Made by a program: the position numbers and the translations under genes. A DNA stretch of 64,000 nucleotides from Micrasema longulum. Its lineage: Eukaryota; Arthropoda; Insecta; Trichoptera; Brachycentridae. The number at the start of each line of letters is the position of its first letter. Position 1 is the stretch's first letter. The notes under the pieces are model-generated. The model did not search any database, was not told the origin of the DNA, and saw only the letters and a program-made list of their open reading frames with translations. Positions 13,601 through 28,600 of the stretch are shown one piece after another. The stretch is taken from positions 50,078-114,077 of the forward strand of contig JAGVSM010002866.1 of NCBI GenBank assembly GCA_022494885.1. The letters run 5' to 3'.

Positions 13601-16600
13601 TAAAACTGAGGAAAACACTAAAGTGAGGAAATGATAAATGTATGGAAAAAATTAAATTTCATAAGAATATAATTATTGCACAAAACCATACTAAATATAC
13701 TGCAGAAAAATTGTAAAAAGTGCCATAATTGGGGATTATTAATATTTACCTATGGTTTTATTAAAAATATTTTGTATTTTTCAATCAATGCTATAATGTG
13801 TTTTTTTTATTGAATTAAAAAAAAAACATGTTTTAGTAATTTTATGTAGGTACTCACCTTAAAAACACGGAAATAATAATTTGAATTTGCATAAACTACA
13901 TACAATGGTTTTTTCCCTAAAAATTGGGAAATTTTATTTATATGGTATCACTTTTTTTAGTATGGTAACACATAATTTCAACTGCCATTTACATTGCGGC
14001 AAAAATGTTTCACACTTTTATGATAAATGTTTAAATATCTTCTTTTCACATCATGTTTTTAAATAATATTTCTATTGCCAAACTTTCTGCATCGTAATTT
14101 ATTGATGTGTTTTATTTTTTTCCTCCTAAATATGCGTCAACTGCATGTCACAATTTAGTAGAATGTCAAAATTAGACACTTAAGCAAAATGGTCGATTAC
14201 AGTGCACCTACTTTGAATTTAGTTCGAGGCAATAATTGACATGTTTTGTTATTTGCCTCGATTTTATTCTCCATTCACGCGGCGGCGCGCGGTTTGTCGT
14301 CTTTCGACAGATTAAACGAGTTTCGAAAAATTTTCAACGTAAAACCGGGGTTATGAAAAACAAAAAACGTTGATTGTGGCGGATATTTGAATGAGAATGT
14401 GTGGAAACAAATGGGACCTGAACGTTTCGGCGTAAAAAGCGGGAAAATTATGAAATTGAGGAATGTAAACACGAGGTTTTACTGTACGTCTGTTTGCATT
14501 CTAAATAAATAAATATATTACCAATTTGTACAATAAGAACACTGTTTCTAGGTGGCGAGACCGATACGGTGTCTCCCGGTCGGCGCTTTATGAGGGAGCT
14601 GCTAGTGTCGGCGCTGCTGGCTGGAGGAGGGCTGCGCTCCACTCTCCGCAAGCACTTGAAGGCCCCCATGCACACGTGAGGCTCCGTACATCATATTTGT
14701 ATTCGTTATATCTTTAATCTTCGCAACTTTGACCACATAACCGAGTATCGCACGCAACTACACTGGCTCAGTATCAGGCATAGAAGAAACATCCACATTC
14801 TATCACTTCTTCACAATATTTTAAATAATCCCACTTCGCCTGTTTATCTGAGAGAGCTCATCCAACCTCTTTCACAACACGGACTATCTCTTCGTTCTAC
14901 TAACGAGAGAACCCTTTTAATACCCTGTCATCGCTCTAATTTTTTTGCCTCCTCTTTCTTTGGTAAGCCATAAAAAAATATCATATATTTGTACCTACAT
15001 AGGAAGTACATAATATAATGTAAGTAATTAATCTTAATTTTCTTGCCTCCTCTTTCACAGTAGTAGCCGCTCGATTGTGGAATAATCTACCCACTAATGT
15101 TAGAGACGCCCCTTCATTATTTACATTTAAGTCAAGATTGAAATGTCACTATCCAAATATTTAAATGGTTCCTTTATCCTTCTTCTTTCTTTCCCATCCC
15201 CTCTCCACTCTTCATAGTATAGTGTTATTTTTTTTTATATATTTTTTTTTTGTTAATCTTTGCTTTTAATTTTTGTATAAAATTGTAAGATTCAATATGT
15301 CCATGTATTTATAATTTTCTCAAACTGAACGGTTTGGGTAGGTAGGAAAAAATTGCCTTAAGGCAATATGCCCGCCCTTATATGTATATTTATTGTATAT
15401 GTATATAAAGTGTCAAATAAATAAATAAAAATAAATAAATATATACTATAAATTGATATTTTTCTGTGGTTCTGTGTGATACAACAACTCTCATCAGAGT
15501 ATGATGAGCATTGGTTCGTATGTTCCTGATAAATTACCTAAGACAGCGTCAGCATAGATTGTTTCACATTCAGATTGTTGGAAGGGCTATCGCTATGCTG
15601 AACAACATCGCTCTGGATGTTAATCTGTTCCATGTATCCGAAGGGGTTTTCCGGAGCAGGATTCTCATACTATTTTGACAAGAGTCTCTTTAACAATGTT
15701 TGAGTACGTCCAAATGCTTGCAGACTGGCTGGATTTCCTCCCTAGGGAGTTATTCATATTTAAATTTATTGCAACAGAGAGGGAAAACACTATTGAGAAG
15801 GGAATATGGAAGTCTAGGCATTTAAAGTGGCCACTAAAACCAGCCAATGCTAGGTCATACGCCCTGTAAATGCCTAGACTTCCATATTCCCTTCTCAATA
15901 ATGTTTTCCTTCTCTGTTGCAAAAAATTTAGAGTCTCTTTATGTATTTTTTGTCTTTTTATAATATGTACGTCTTAAATTTTTAGTTTGATATTTACTGA
16001 GTATGTTTGGTTACAGAGATGAAGATGAATTGGAGCTCGAGGTGAGCGGTGATGAAAGTTGGGCTGAGCCTCCTTTCCAGGACCAGCTGTCGGATGCCTC
16101 TCCGGGTAATCAACTTTCACTCTCTCGAGTACGAAGACCGACTTACTCTCTATAGTGCCATCTAAATCAATCTTTTTGTTTTATTTCACTGTGCAGATGG
16201 CGACGGGGAGTCCGAAGAACCAGAGGAAGACTCGACTGAAAATGAGAAACTGGATGCTGTACCACTTCTGCACTTGGTAAGAGTTATTCTATAAAACATT
16301 CAAATTTGTTGGTGAATATCCTCGTGATGTTCATTGTCATTTATTATAGAAATCAATGCATTACAACAGAGATGGAGTACATTTTAGAGAAGGGAATATA
16401 GAGGCCTAGGAATCCACAGGGCTTCTTATATTCTCACATCTCACAACATCTTCGAGATTTGCACTGGTGAAAAAGCCCAGAGAAAATAAAATACATGCTT
16501 TGCTGGACAGTATTCAAATCCCTTTAAAAAATATACGGTTTGTCTCTAGGTAAAACAGCTAGTTCGCAGTATCAGTTCCAGTACACAGGCGCGCCTGAAC

Positions 16601-19600
16601 GCTCTGGCGGAGGGCCCCCCCATCCCGGGCAAGCTGGCGGAGGTAGAGCCCCCCGGGGAAGGGGGCGAGAAGGCGCGCGGAGAGGAGGCGCAGGACCTCG
16701 CTGACAATGAGATCAGCCCCACGGTTGACCTCCTCCTGCAGTACCAGAGGTAATGTGTGATGAAATTATATGTAGGATAAAGAAAACCCTATTCAATCTG
16801 AACCCACTAGCGGTCTGGCCACGGGGAGTATTCTTGATACTCCTGTGGATCTGTATTCTGAGAAATGCAAAATGACATAAGTTATTGAGAGGTTATTTTG
16901 TTTTGTTTGTCAGTAAGAAAGTTAAAAAGAAAATCACGCTTTAGATAACATTTATTCATTGAAATCTTTAGTACAAATGGCTAACAAATAAATCACTAAA
17001 ATTGAACAACTCGTTTCAGAGATACAACTGAACTGAGCGGGCGCCTTGCCCACATGAGCCCAAATTTAGACCCCCACGCGCAGCACTGTGACGTCTCCTC
17101 CCAACCCCTCCTCTGATCGCAACAAACCATTTCCAGTTGCCGATAAAACGGGCTATCCACTCATAGTTTTAGATATTCTGTAATCCTTATAGTTTTTGCC
17201 TTTTGCCTTTTGCCCTTGAAAGTACACAAATATTGGCCGCGGCTAAACCTTACATGACGCCTAGAACAAACCATGAGATGTTCATTCCCATTCACATCAG
17301 GAATTCTAAGAAAACAAACCGTTTTTGTAATAACTTACTTCTGTTATTGAGGGTAATCGCGCCACTTGCCTGTTGGCAGATGAATGCTCCAAATGGTCTG
17401 GTTTGCGGGATGTGTTATCCTTATTTACTTTGCCACCGAACCCTAAAGACAATGAATGCAATTATCTACCCTGTACTGGGTTCTGGCACCTTTATTGTCT
17501 GGAACTTCTGTCGCGGCAGTCGGGATCAGATCAGATTTTGTGGTCAGGAAGGAGGGGCACTTGACGATTACACGACACAGTGGATTTAATGAGTTATGAT
17601 CGCAATCGCGATTGCGGTGAGAATATCAAAAGCACATGCACACACGATCAGTTCAGTTGTTATTCTAGGGCCGGGACAATATCGGTACCCACGGTAGGCA
17701 TTGCAACATCTTAACCAGGGCCCAGTAGGTAGCAAATAAATTTGAAGGCCTCATCCTAATAAATGTGCTTTATCAATTTTTTTATACTTCACTTATGACA
17801 ACTTGCAAATTTTAAAAGATTTCATTGTACCCAATGACTTATGAAAAAAAACACATTATTAGTGCAATTAAAATGGGATTTCAGTTTGTGGGATTTTAGT
17901 AATGTTTACTTTATTCTCTATGGAATTTCATTCATGATCAGTCGGGATGCTACGCAAAAATGTGCCGTCGTGCGTGATGAAAAAATACTTTAAATGCACG
18001 GCAGCTGTGAAACTACACTGTGTCGTCTCATCTCCGCAGATTACTGTTCCTGGAGTTGCGGTCGCGCGATGGCAACGTGCGTCGCTCGGCCCGGCAGCTG
18101 CTGGCGCGCCACACCGCGCTCGTGGCGCGCCACTGCACCGCCACGCTGCGACGCGCCCTGCCCCTCGTGCAGGAGCGAGTGTCTCTCCCCGCCGTGTGGG
18201 CTCTGCTCAACGTGGACATAGTCGGTGAGTAGATTATAGCGCAAGCCGGTCGCGAGCAACTTCCAGAGACGGCGCCATATCGGCCCTCGTAGCCCAGCTT
18301 TAGCCCACATATTTTGCCCACAGGTTTTGTTCACATATTTTCGTTCTCCTTTCCGCACACCCAGTGGTACATAGGGCGTTTTGTTATAGTTTTAGCGTTT
18401 TAAAAATTGCTATTTGTCAGCATAACGTCATTGTTTGCGATATATTGAACTCAGTGAACGTTTTAAGTTATGCTCTTATTTTTTGCATTTTTGCAAACTA
18501 ATGTTAGTACTCTTCTGTGTCATTTTTTAAATTTTTTTTTTTTTTAACAAAAAATATACAGGTACAAACATAGTAAGTAATAATATTAAAAATAAACAAC
18601 ACTTTTTTTTGTGTGCATGTAGAAACAAAAAACCATGCTGTAATGCAAAATAAAAAGTGAAACTTTGCCTAATAGAAAAGAAAAAAGAAAAAATATGGAT
18701 ATAAGAAAAATGTTAGAATTAAAAAACTAATTGTAAAGAATTTAAACAAAAAAAATATATTCAAAAATTAATACAAATTAGTTTACAGTAAGTATATATA
18801 AGATAATAATATAATATATGGTACACAAAAATATTTGATAAATTAATTTCAGAAAGAGATAAGATAATAATATAATATATGGTACACAAAAATATTTGAT
18901 AAATTAATTTCAGAAAGAGATAAGATAATAATATAATATATGGTACACAAAAATATTTGATAAATTAATTTCAGAAAGAGATAAGATAATAATATAATAT
19001 ACTGTACACAAAAATATTTTATAAATTAATTTCAGAAAGAGATAAGATGATAATATAATATATGGTACACAAAAATATTTTATAAATTAATTTCAGAAAG
19101 AGATAAGATAATAATAATACACATCAAAAACAGAGAAAAAATTGCATGAAAAAGAATGTTTTATTATGACTTAAATTATTAGTTATAAATGATGCATTTA
19201 AGAACATTTTAAAATGAATAATTGTTGTATTAAAAATGTCTAAATCACAAGTAAATTATTATTATTCCCAGGGTGCGATATTGTCATCTAATTTTAATAA
19301 CAATCTGTTTGCATGTTTGGTCAGGCACCGTGCTGTGCGAGCTGTGCGTGCTGATGTGCCTCATGTGGGCGCGCGCGGCGTGCCCCGCGGCGCCGGCGGC
19401 GGCCCTGCGCGCGCTGCTCGTCGCCCTGGACCGCCTCAGGGCCGCCGCGCCGCCCGCGCCGCGCCTGCAGCCGCTGGAGCTCGCCTGGCCCGACCAGCCC
19501 GTGCTGTGCGACCCGCCCGTCATCCGGAGGTGAGGCGATTATATCCCGCTGAGGCTTCGGAGACTCAACCCGAGCGCACTAGAACCGAGAATAGCAAAAG

Positions 19601-22600
19601 GCAACTTTATTGGAATGTGAAAGTGGGATTTGATCGATACATCTCGTGCAGGGGGCAGTCATAGTAATCTTTTACCAAAATAACATCACAAATAATAAAA
19701 TATTTAATGCGTTGTATTGGGACATCATACTGAACCAGGAACCCCCGAACTCAACATTATCCTTTCCCTCACTGTCCTAAAAACACCCGCTCATTACATT
19801 GCTCTGTAGTCACTACACATTAAAAAATAATATATTTAAAATGGCTTTAATTAACCATAATTTAATTCAAAGATGATAATATTTCTATATATATATGATA
19901 ATATATATATATGACAAATTATATAAATTCAGATTACTAAATAACTATAAAAGTGCAAGTCTTTCCAAGCCCAAGAGCCAGTCTCTTATTTAGAAAGTTA
20001 CAGTTACAACTGAACAAATTGCAACAATAATATCTACTGTCAAAAGTGCTTCTTTGTTCTGCTCTGTGAAAGATAGTAATTAAATATAATTTGGTCAGTA
20101 TCTTAATTGGTGTAATACATTCATTTGTGGGGAATCTGTTTATTACTAAGTGAGATATAGTGTTTGGTTTGAGAATAAGGTTTTTTTATTGTTTTCTTCA
20201 AAAAGGTGTATTGCAAAGTTTTGAACAAACTCACACGTTTTTAAAGCAATTGAAATAATGCTATGGAAGTTAAGGTCTCTGAAGTGGATTGACAGCTACA
20301 GAAGTTAAGTGTCTCCAACTTAAAAGTAGAGTTCTGGAATTCCATCGAACAGACTGCCACGAGGGGATACCCATACTCGTCGAAATGATCAAAGACCCGC
20401 AAGAGGAAGTTTTGAAACTCAAAAACAAGCACAGTAGTAATAATGTCAATTATGTGATGGCGGAGCTAGACGAATGGAAAAGACGATCTCGAGATATCAT
20501 AATGTTTTATGTGCCTGAATCTAACTGAACTAAAGACCGACTCGGACAAATTGGCCGCGTGAGACATTTTATTTTATTTTATTTTATTAACATAAACAGC
20601 AAATCTGGCTTTTACAAATATTTATAATATTAACATATTTGGCTTAATATTTTTATTATTTTTTTCAAAAACATGAATATTAAATACAAGATTTATAAAA
20701 AAAAATCACACCAAAAATTATACAAGATTTATATTTTAAAAAATAACCTAAAAATTGTACACCATATTCAGTAGAAAGTTTAAATAATAAAACATTCCAC
20801 AGTAAAACAACAAGAAAATCATAAGTACTGTTTCACACAGCTGGCAAAGTGAACAAAAAATTATATATGAAATGCATGAATAAATAAATATAATTACCAT
20901 TCACCATCTTTGAAAAGTACAAAAGCTTTGTTCTATAGGAACAATACCCTACACTAAATATATCAGATACGTGGGAATAACTATTGCCGAGTTCATGAAG
21001 TCTATTTAATACTGCATTACAAGTATACACTGTCAGTGAATTGTTGCTACAAAACGGTGGCACCTGTCTAGTCATTCTTCCAGGCACCCTGATGTTGATG
21101 AGAGATAACAGTTCAGGGCAATTCCATATTGAATTTACAATTTTGAATAAATTTAAAAGGTCTATAATTTTTCTTCTATCGTTAAGTTTCAACAAATTTA
21201 ATGTTTTTAGTAAAAAATGGTAATTTAAAAATTCATTCAATTCATTAAAAAGATACCTCAGATTTTTTTTCTGAACCCTCTCTAACATGAGTTTCCATCA
21301 AGTCCCCTCTCTGCCGTTGTTCTTCCATTGTGTAAGTCCTAATGCTTTTAATCTACCGTGCTAGGGTATCCTTTTAAGTAGTTTGGGGATTATCGTAACA
21401 CATCTTTGGACTTTTTCCAGTATCTCAATGTTCATTGTGAAGTAGGGACTCCATACTCCAACAGAGGCCTGCTTGTATATTTTAACGAAAATCTCCGCAG
21501 TTATATTTTGGAGTGCCTTCTTAATCAAACAAATATTTGACTTGGCTTTCTTGGTGATAGATGTGATGTGAGGTTCTCATTTGAAATTCGTTGATATTAA
21601 GCCCAGTTTTTTTGACGCTTGCAGATTTAAGTTGGAAACCATTAAGTGATTATGATTATTTTTACTTATTTGAAGAGCTGTTGATGTTTAAATTGATTTA
21701 ATTTCTTTTAGGTGTGATATTGAAAACGAAACCAAAGATGGCAACACTTTGCTTGTTGTGAATGGAATGGTCTACAATGCCAACTCTTTAAGGTTAGTCT
21801 TCTGATGTATTGTCCTTCATTGCTTATTTATTGACAATGTTTTGAGTTTAAGTTTAATTTTTGTGGACTTGGAGTGGATGATTCAACCCCCTAGCCTAGG
21901 GAGCTGTTAGTATAACAACTTATTCTGTTGAGGGCGATCCATAGGGAGTAGGGTAGATGTCCACCATCCACGATCTCAATCCAAGATCCTTTTTTTAATT
22001 ATTTTTTTATTTTATTCAGATAACAAATAAAAATACAATATTACTAATAAATACAATTTTTTACATTAATTTTAATACATATATTTACACTAACGTTTCC
22101 CATTACGTAAAAGAAATAAACAATTCTTGTGTACATAATGGGGAGTGACGTCTTACAATAGATTATTTTATTTTAACTATTAATATTTTTAGGATAACAT
22201 AAATAAATAATTAAGATTGAGAACATAAAAAAGAATTATAAATGTAACTTTTCACTTCTTTCTTAAATATGTATTCCTGACTGTACTTTTTATTATCTTT
22301 GTTCATTTCTTTAAAGAAAAATATTCCTCTGTAAGTATAATGATGAGCTGTAGTTGTTTTTAATTTGGGAATTAAGATATTACCACCTGTTCTAGGTCGG
22401 GTACTTACGTTTTGTAACCTAGAAATACTGCTATTTATTTTATCTTTATGTATTTGAAGCAAACAATTCTTTAAAACCTCAATTTTTTAAATAATGGAAC
22501 AGTGGGAAAAGTTGACGGTTTTTTCAAAATAACTTTTATAATTCATTTTTGTATTTAGGCGAATGCAAAGTAAATTGATTTAAATCTTTCGATGGTTAAT

Positions 22601-25600
22601 ATATTCCTTAATCTAATAAATACATATGTAAGTTTTCTCATTCTATTTACAATATTATTTATTTGCTCCTTCCATTTTATATTTTTATCAATTATAATGC
22701 CTAAATATTTTATGCTAATTATTTCAGTATTTCAGTAGGCAATTATCATTATGAAACTGATATCCTTCATTGTATTTTGTAGTGTGGATACAAATATTTA
22801 TAGGAGGTATAACTTGTTCTTTCAATGTTAAAGTGATGTAATATGTTATTATTATCCTGTTGCCATAGTTCCTCTCTCCGTGGTTGCGAGGATTCTTCCC
22901 TTTTTTAACTATTCATTATTTAATTAAAATTAAATTAATTTTGTAGAAACCTGGACAGCAGCACCGAGGAACTGATTCGGCGGTACGCGGGGAAGGACGC
23001 CACCAATGCCCTCTCCTGCGCCCCGCATAACCGCTGCCTCCCGGACCTGTTCATGAGCCCCCTTGGGCTGCTGGAACCCCCGCACTACACTGACGCCGTG
23101 AGTACTCTGACTTATAATAATTATAACATCTTTTCGCACTGAAATCTCTTGTATCAGCATTGGCGTGGAGAGAAGATCTAAATAAACGATATAATGACTT
23201 CGCCAAGGCCTTTGATGCTGTTGACCATCGGCTTCTCGGACGGTATGTTAAAATTAATGGCGAGCTACCTCCAAAATGATGATTTGGGGGCCACGTGAAC
23301 TGAAGTACTCTCTTATAATAGAGAAAATTCAAAAAATGTTTCTTAGATCTCTACATGAGAGAGTGCGGATTATCCTCTTCTCTACCCGACCGATTTTCTC
23401 CAGGGTATGCTCGGCTACAACAGTTTAGAGACTAGGAGGAATGTGTATTTGTCTACACATTTTTATTGATGGTTGCGCGGTATGGTCGATAATCCTGAGA
23501 TTGTGATGAGCATTGGTTTGTATGTTCCTGATAATTAGCCAAGACAGCGTCAGCGTAGATTGTTTCATATTCCGATATACAGGACTAAGCTGCCGATGGT
23601 TATGCCTGTTGGAAGGGCTACCGCTACGCTGAACAACATCGCTCTGGATGTTGATCTATTCCATGTATCCGAAGGGGTTTTCCGGAGCAGGATTCTCCCA
23701 TTTCGAGTCTCATTATGTATTTTTTGTCTTTTTATAATACGAACGTATTCAATTTTAGTTTGTAATGTATGTATTATTTAAAATAAATAAATTAAATTGA
23801 ATGAGGAAGTGCAGTGGTTTTTTTTTATTTTTTTATTTGTTAATAGACTGTTAAACTAAGCCAAAAAAATTTTTTTTTAATTTTTATATATCGTATTATC
23901 GGCGATACGATTTTTCAAAGTTTTGTATTTCTGAAATAACTCCGCCTGTAACGTCAGAGGTTCATTTCCGCTTATTCTCATTCAGTTCTTCCCATTGGTT
24001 CAGAAGCGACAAGTAGACCGGAAATCTTCCATAGCTCTCAGATCATAGGTTTATTCACATGAACCAGTGACGTAATTTAAAGTAGTGCGTTTTTATCAAA
24101 ATATTTTTTATTATTTTTTCTGTACATTTTCAAGAAACTTTGGCGTACAATTTAATGCTCTAATTTTTACCCCGCGTAAGAAAACATTTTTTGTATCAAA
24201 TTTCCCGTAGGGCTGAAGTTCCTCATTGAAAAATGAAAAATAACTAAATTCTACAGAATGAGGATATTCGAATGAAATATATATTCCAATGTAGAGTAAT
24301 GCATTAAGAAATTGGCTTTCTCACAGTAAAGCAACAAATAAAATATTATCTAGCAATTATTATTCATAAAATAATTAAAGGGTTTAATAAAATATTTTTT
24401 TTTTTTAAATTGTTGCAATAGAGAGGGAAAACATTTTTGAGAAGGGAATATGGGAGTCTAGGCATTTACAGGGCTTATGACCTGTCATTGACTGGTTTAA
24501 GTGGTCACTTTACATACTGTGTTGTTTCTCTGTTGCAACAATTTTAAATATGAATAACTTCCTAGGGAGAAAATCCAGCCAATCTGCAAGCATCTGGACA
24601 TACTCTAAACATTGTTACAATAACATTGTATGAGGACAAGGCTGATATATTTGGTTCTGGACTTGAAAGTTATAAAACAAGTCTGACTTCTTTTTTTCTC
24701 TCGCAATATAATTCTAAAACTTCTTTATATTTAATAAGGTTTTCCTTTTTTGCTTTTTCATATTTATGTATTTATTTCTTTAATATTTTTAGTTTTTTAT
24801 GTGTATTTACCTACTTGTTACTATTGTTAGAGTTATGCAATTTTATCATTTTTTGTTATGTATTTATATGTCTTTTTTTTCATACATATGTTCAATATTT
24901 TATTTAAAATTTTAAATTCGGAGCTCGATTGTTGTGAACTCCTGAATCTCATTAACTTCAAAATACCTAATCGAATCACTAGAAATACGGAGTTGTTTGC
25001 AACTACGAGTACATACGTGGGTACTAACTATGCACGACACTCTCCGATTCCGCGTTTACATTCCTTAGCCAACAAATTTACTTGTGAAATAGACATTTTT
25101 AATACGACAATTATCAATTTTAAAACGTTCTTAAATGCACTGTTTGAAACTAATTATTAATGTCGTAATAAAACTTTCTTTTTCATACAATTCTTTCTCT
25201 GTTTTTGATGTGTATTATTATTATCTTATCTCTTTCTGATAGTAATTTATCAAATATTTTTGTGTACCGTATATTATATTATTTTCACATATATACTTAC
25301 TGTTAACTAATTTTCATTATTTGTTTTTAACAATAATTTGTTGATACCATTTTTTTATACTTATAAGTATATGAAAATGTATTTATTTTTTTGTTTGAAT
25401 CCTTTACAAGTTATTTACAATTTGCTTTTTAATTCAATTACTTTTATTATATCCATATAATTTTTTTTTTTTTCTTTTTTACTATGTAAAGTTTCACTTT
25501 TTATTTTGCATGGCAGTATGCTTCTTATTGTTTCTAAATGTATACAAAAAAGCATTGTTTATCTTTTAAATTTTTACGCACTATGTTTGTACTTACCTGT

Positions 25601-28600
25601 ATATTTTTTGTAAATGCCCCTTGGCCGTATTGTAAAATTAAATAAATAAAATATATGTTGAAGGAAATTTATGCCGTTTATGTAAAAATAAATTTTAACC
25701 ATCAACGCCATTGCATACGAAAGTAAAGATAAAAAAGATGAGATTACCACTGAGAAGAGAAGTATATTGATCGAGCACTGAATATGATTACAGGAGATGA
25801 ACGCTGGCACGCGACTGTACCACGTGCTGGGGGGGGCCGCGTGCCACCTGGGGATGGCCCTCGGGCTGCAGGCCTCTGCCCTGTGCTGCTCCCTGCCCGC
25901 GCAGCCCTGCGAGCTTCAGTGCTCCGCGCTGCTGTCTCACCCCGCCCTCACAGGCGGCCTACAGGTACCCGGAGTGTTATACTGAATTTGGACCACATAT
26001 TTACTACCATAAAACACATTTATTCAGTGAAAGCACCTCCCTTTATATTGATTTGAGGTTTTTTTTTTTATATGTTTGGATAATTCACAATAAATAAATA
26101 TCCCAGCACGTCTTGCAGCTACAGAGCGCATGGACGGTTGGGATTCTAGTTCCTCGTCTCCAATTATAATATATAACAATTATGATATATGGGAGCTAGA
26201 TAACAGCACGTCTTGCAGCTACAGAGCGCATGGACAGTAAGAAATCTAGCCCCTATTTACATTAAATTTTTTTTTTTTATTTAACTGTGAAGTGATATTT
26301 TAAAAATGAAATAAAAAGCAAATTTATATAATAGAAGTAAGATAACAACAAGTCTTGCAGCTACTGAGCGCATATATTTGGACCCCTGTATTTAGTAGCC
26401 TTACGTGTCATGTACAAGGCTAAGGTACTGGGAAAAAATCGTTTTTGTTTGTCTTGGAAATGGGATGTTCGATCGCTGATTTTGGTTTATTACCTTTATG
26501 AGTCCAATCACCATTGTTGCAAAGTCCAAGAACAATGGCGCGTGATAACTACTTTTAACTACAGTGTGGATACCTGTTAAGGTTTTTATTCGTAGTGAAC
26601 ATTGATTTCAACTTGGGTACATTATATTGCTCAGTGAAGTCACCACGCTGCCTCCGCTCTTCCAGTGAACTTAACCCGAGCTCCCTCAAGCGGTCCTCGT
26701 ATGATTTATTTCTTAGAGAAACTACCATTTTAGTTGCTCTTCTCTGGACTTTCTCCAACGACTCTGTTTTTTTTAAATAGCGAATGTTTTCCTTATTAAG
26801 TATAAGAGGGAATTGATGCGTTTGACAATTTTTGATAATATGTGTTTCCCATTTAAGATCACAAGTAATCGCAACTCCGAGATCTTTTTGTGACATATGA
26901 TTACTTTTCTTAAATAAGTCTGGATTACAGACCAGTCTGGCGACATCATCAGACCGTTCAACATTACCTCCCTTTCCTCATTCGAGAAGGGTTATTATGA
27001 AATTAATGTATTTGTGTTTCTAAATGAGCGGGAGCAAAATATTGCATTATCGTTATTTTCCATTTCAGATTGTCCAGCCGCCGAATCCGTATGACGAGGA
27101 GAAGGGCTCCGCGCGGTCGCCGGGCAGCACGGCTGGGAGCACCCCCTCGGCCCCGGCGCCCCCGCCGCCGCCCCCGCAGCAGCCCCCCTCGATCGTGGCC
27201 GCTCTGGCAGACGCCAAGCTTAACGTAAGATCGATGCATAGTTTACCTATTATGGAATTCGTAGAGAAAAAAACTTCTTCGGAGGCTCGAACTTTAAATT
27301 GATATCAGTAGTTCTTTATTTTGATTTGAAAGACTATTTAATTACATTATTAATGGAATATGATATCGGCAAATGGCCACTGCAGCTTCGCTGGACGGTG
27401 GTCCAATTTTCGGTCTGTCCAAAATCAAGCTACAGCACCCTTTCGAGAATATTTTTTTAGCACAGTCTTTCATGAGTACGGTCTAGTATCAATGTGTTTT
27501 GTGTCCCAGGTTGAGTCCCCTGCCGGTTGGCTGTGGGTGGCGCTGTGCCGGACCGGGCGAGGGCGCACAGGGCCGGGCCCCCCTCAGCCCCCGGAGCACC
27601 CGGCTGAGGAGCTGGCTCGCGCGCTGGCCGCAGCCCTGGTGCATCACCTTGCGCTGCACGCACCTGCCTTGCGGGCCGCCACACTAGGTAATCCACCTTC
27701 TTTAAAAAATTATCGCACATAACTGAAATGTCTTTCGGCTGTATATGGCAGAAATTTGGGACGTGAAAAGAAGAGTACTGGTCTCCCGGAAGCGTCTGGT
27801 GATGTCCACACGTTCCACTTAGAAGCTGATGTGGAAAAGAGAAGAGATAATAATAAATGTGTTTTTGAATGTTTTTTTAGAGGCCCGAGGGTTGTCTCCG
27901 CGGCTGGACAGCGGGCTGGTGGAAGTGGCTGAGGCCGTGTGGAAGAACAAGTGGAGATTGGCCAGGATGCGGCAGCAGGTCAATCGCGGCTATAAAGAGG
28001 TAAATAAACATTGTAATTTCAACTTTTTTTTACCTCTGAAGGCACACGTGGATGGAATTAAATTTTCAACAAAAGTTCTTCGAGGAGGGCATAACGAAGC
28101 TCGTGCCATGGAAGAGTTGAGGAAATGTGGATGTTTGAACATAGGCAGAATGGTGAATGTTATACAATACTGAAACCAGCCTATGACAGGTCATAAGCCC
28201 TGTAAATGCCTGGACTTCCATATTCTCTTCTCAATTTTTTTTTTTCTCTGTTCAACAAATTTAGATCTGATAAACTCCCTAGGGAGGAAATCCAGCCTGC
28301 CTACAAACATTTGTACATACTCAAAACTTTGTTGAATATATTGTTTTTTCTGTGGTTTTCTGTCTATACAGGGTGTTCATTAAACCCTGTCACATCCGAA
28401 ACCACGATAATCAGTATGAGCAAGTGGCAAAAGTAATGGCTCAAAACGTAAAACTACTCGTTTAAGAGTAGTTTAGTCGCCTTCTGTTTGATGCGCGTAT
28501 GCAGTTTCTGGACTATTCTTAATTCTATGAGTACTTTATTGTTTCTGAACCTTTGAGTCGGAATAAAGAATTTTACCTGTCCCAGTAATGATGGCACATC

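Noticed and set aside
17203..17589. 128-codon open frame as a separate gene
   Set aside because: It overlaps a dispersed repeat at its start, has no supporting motif, and its composition is that of the intron.
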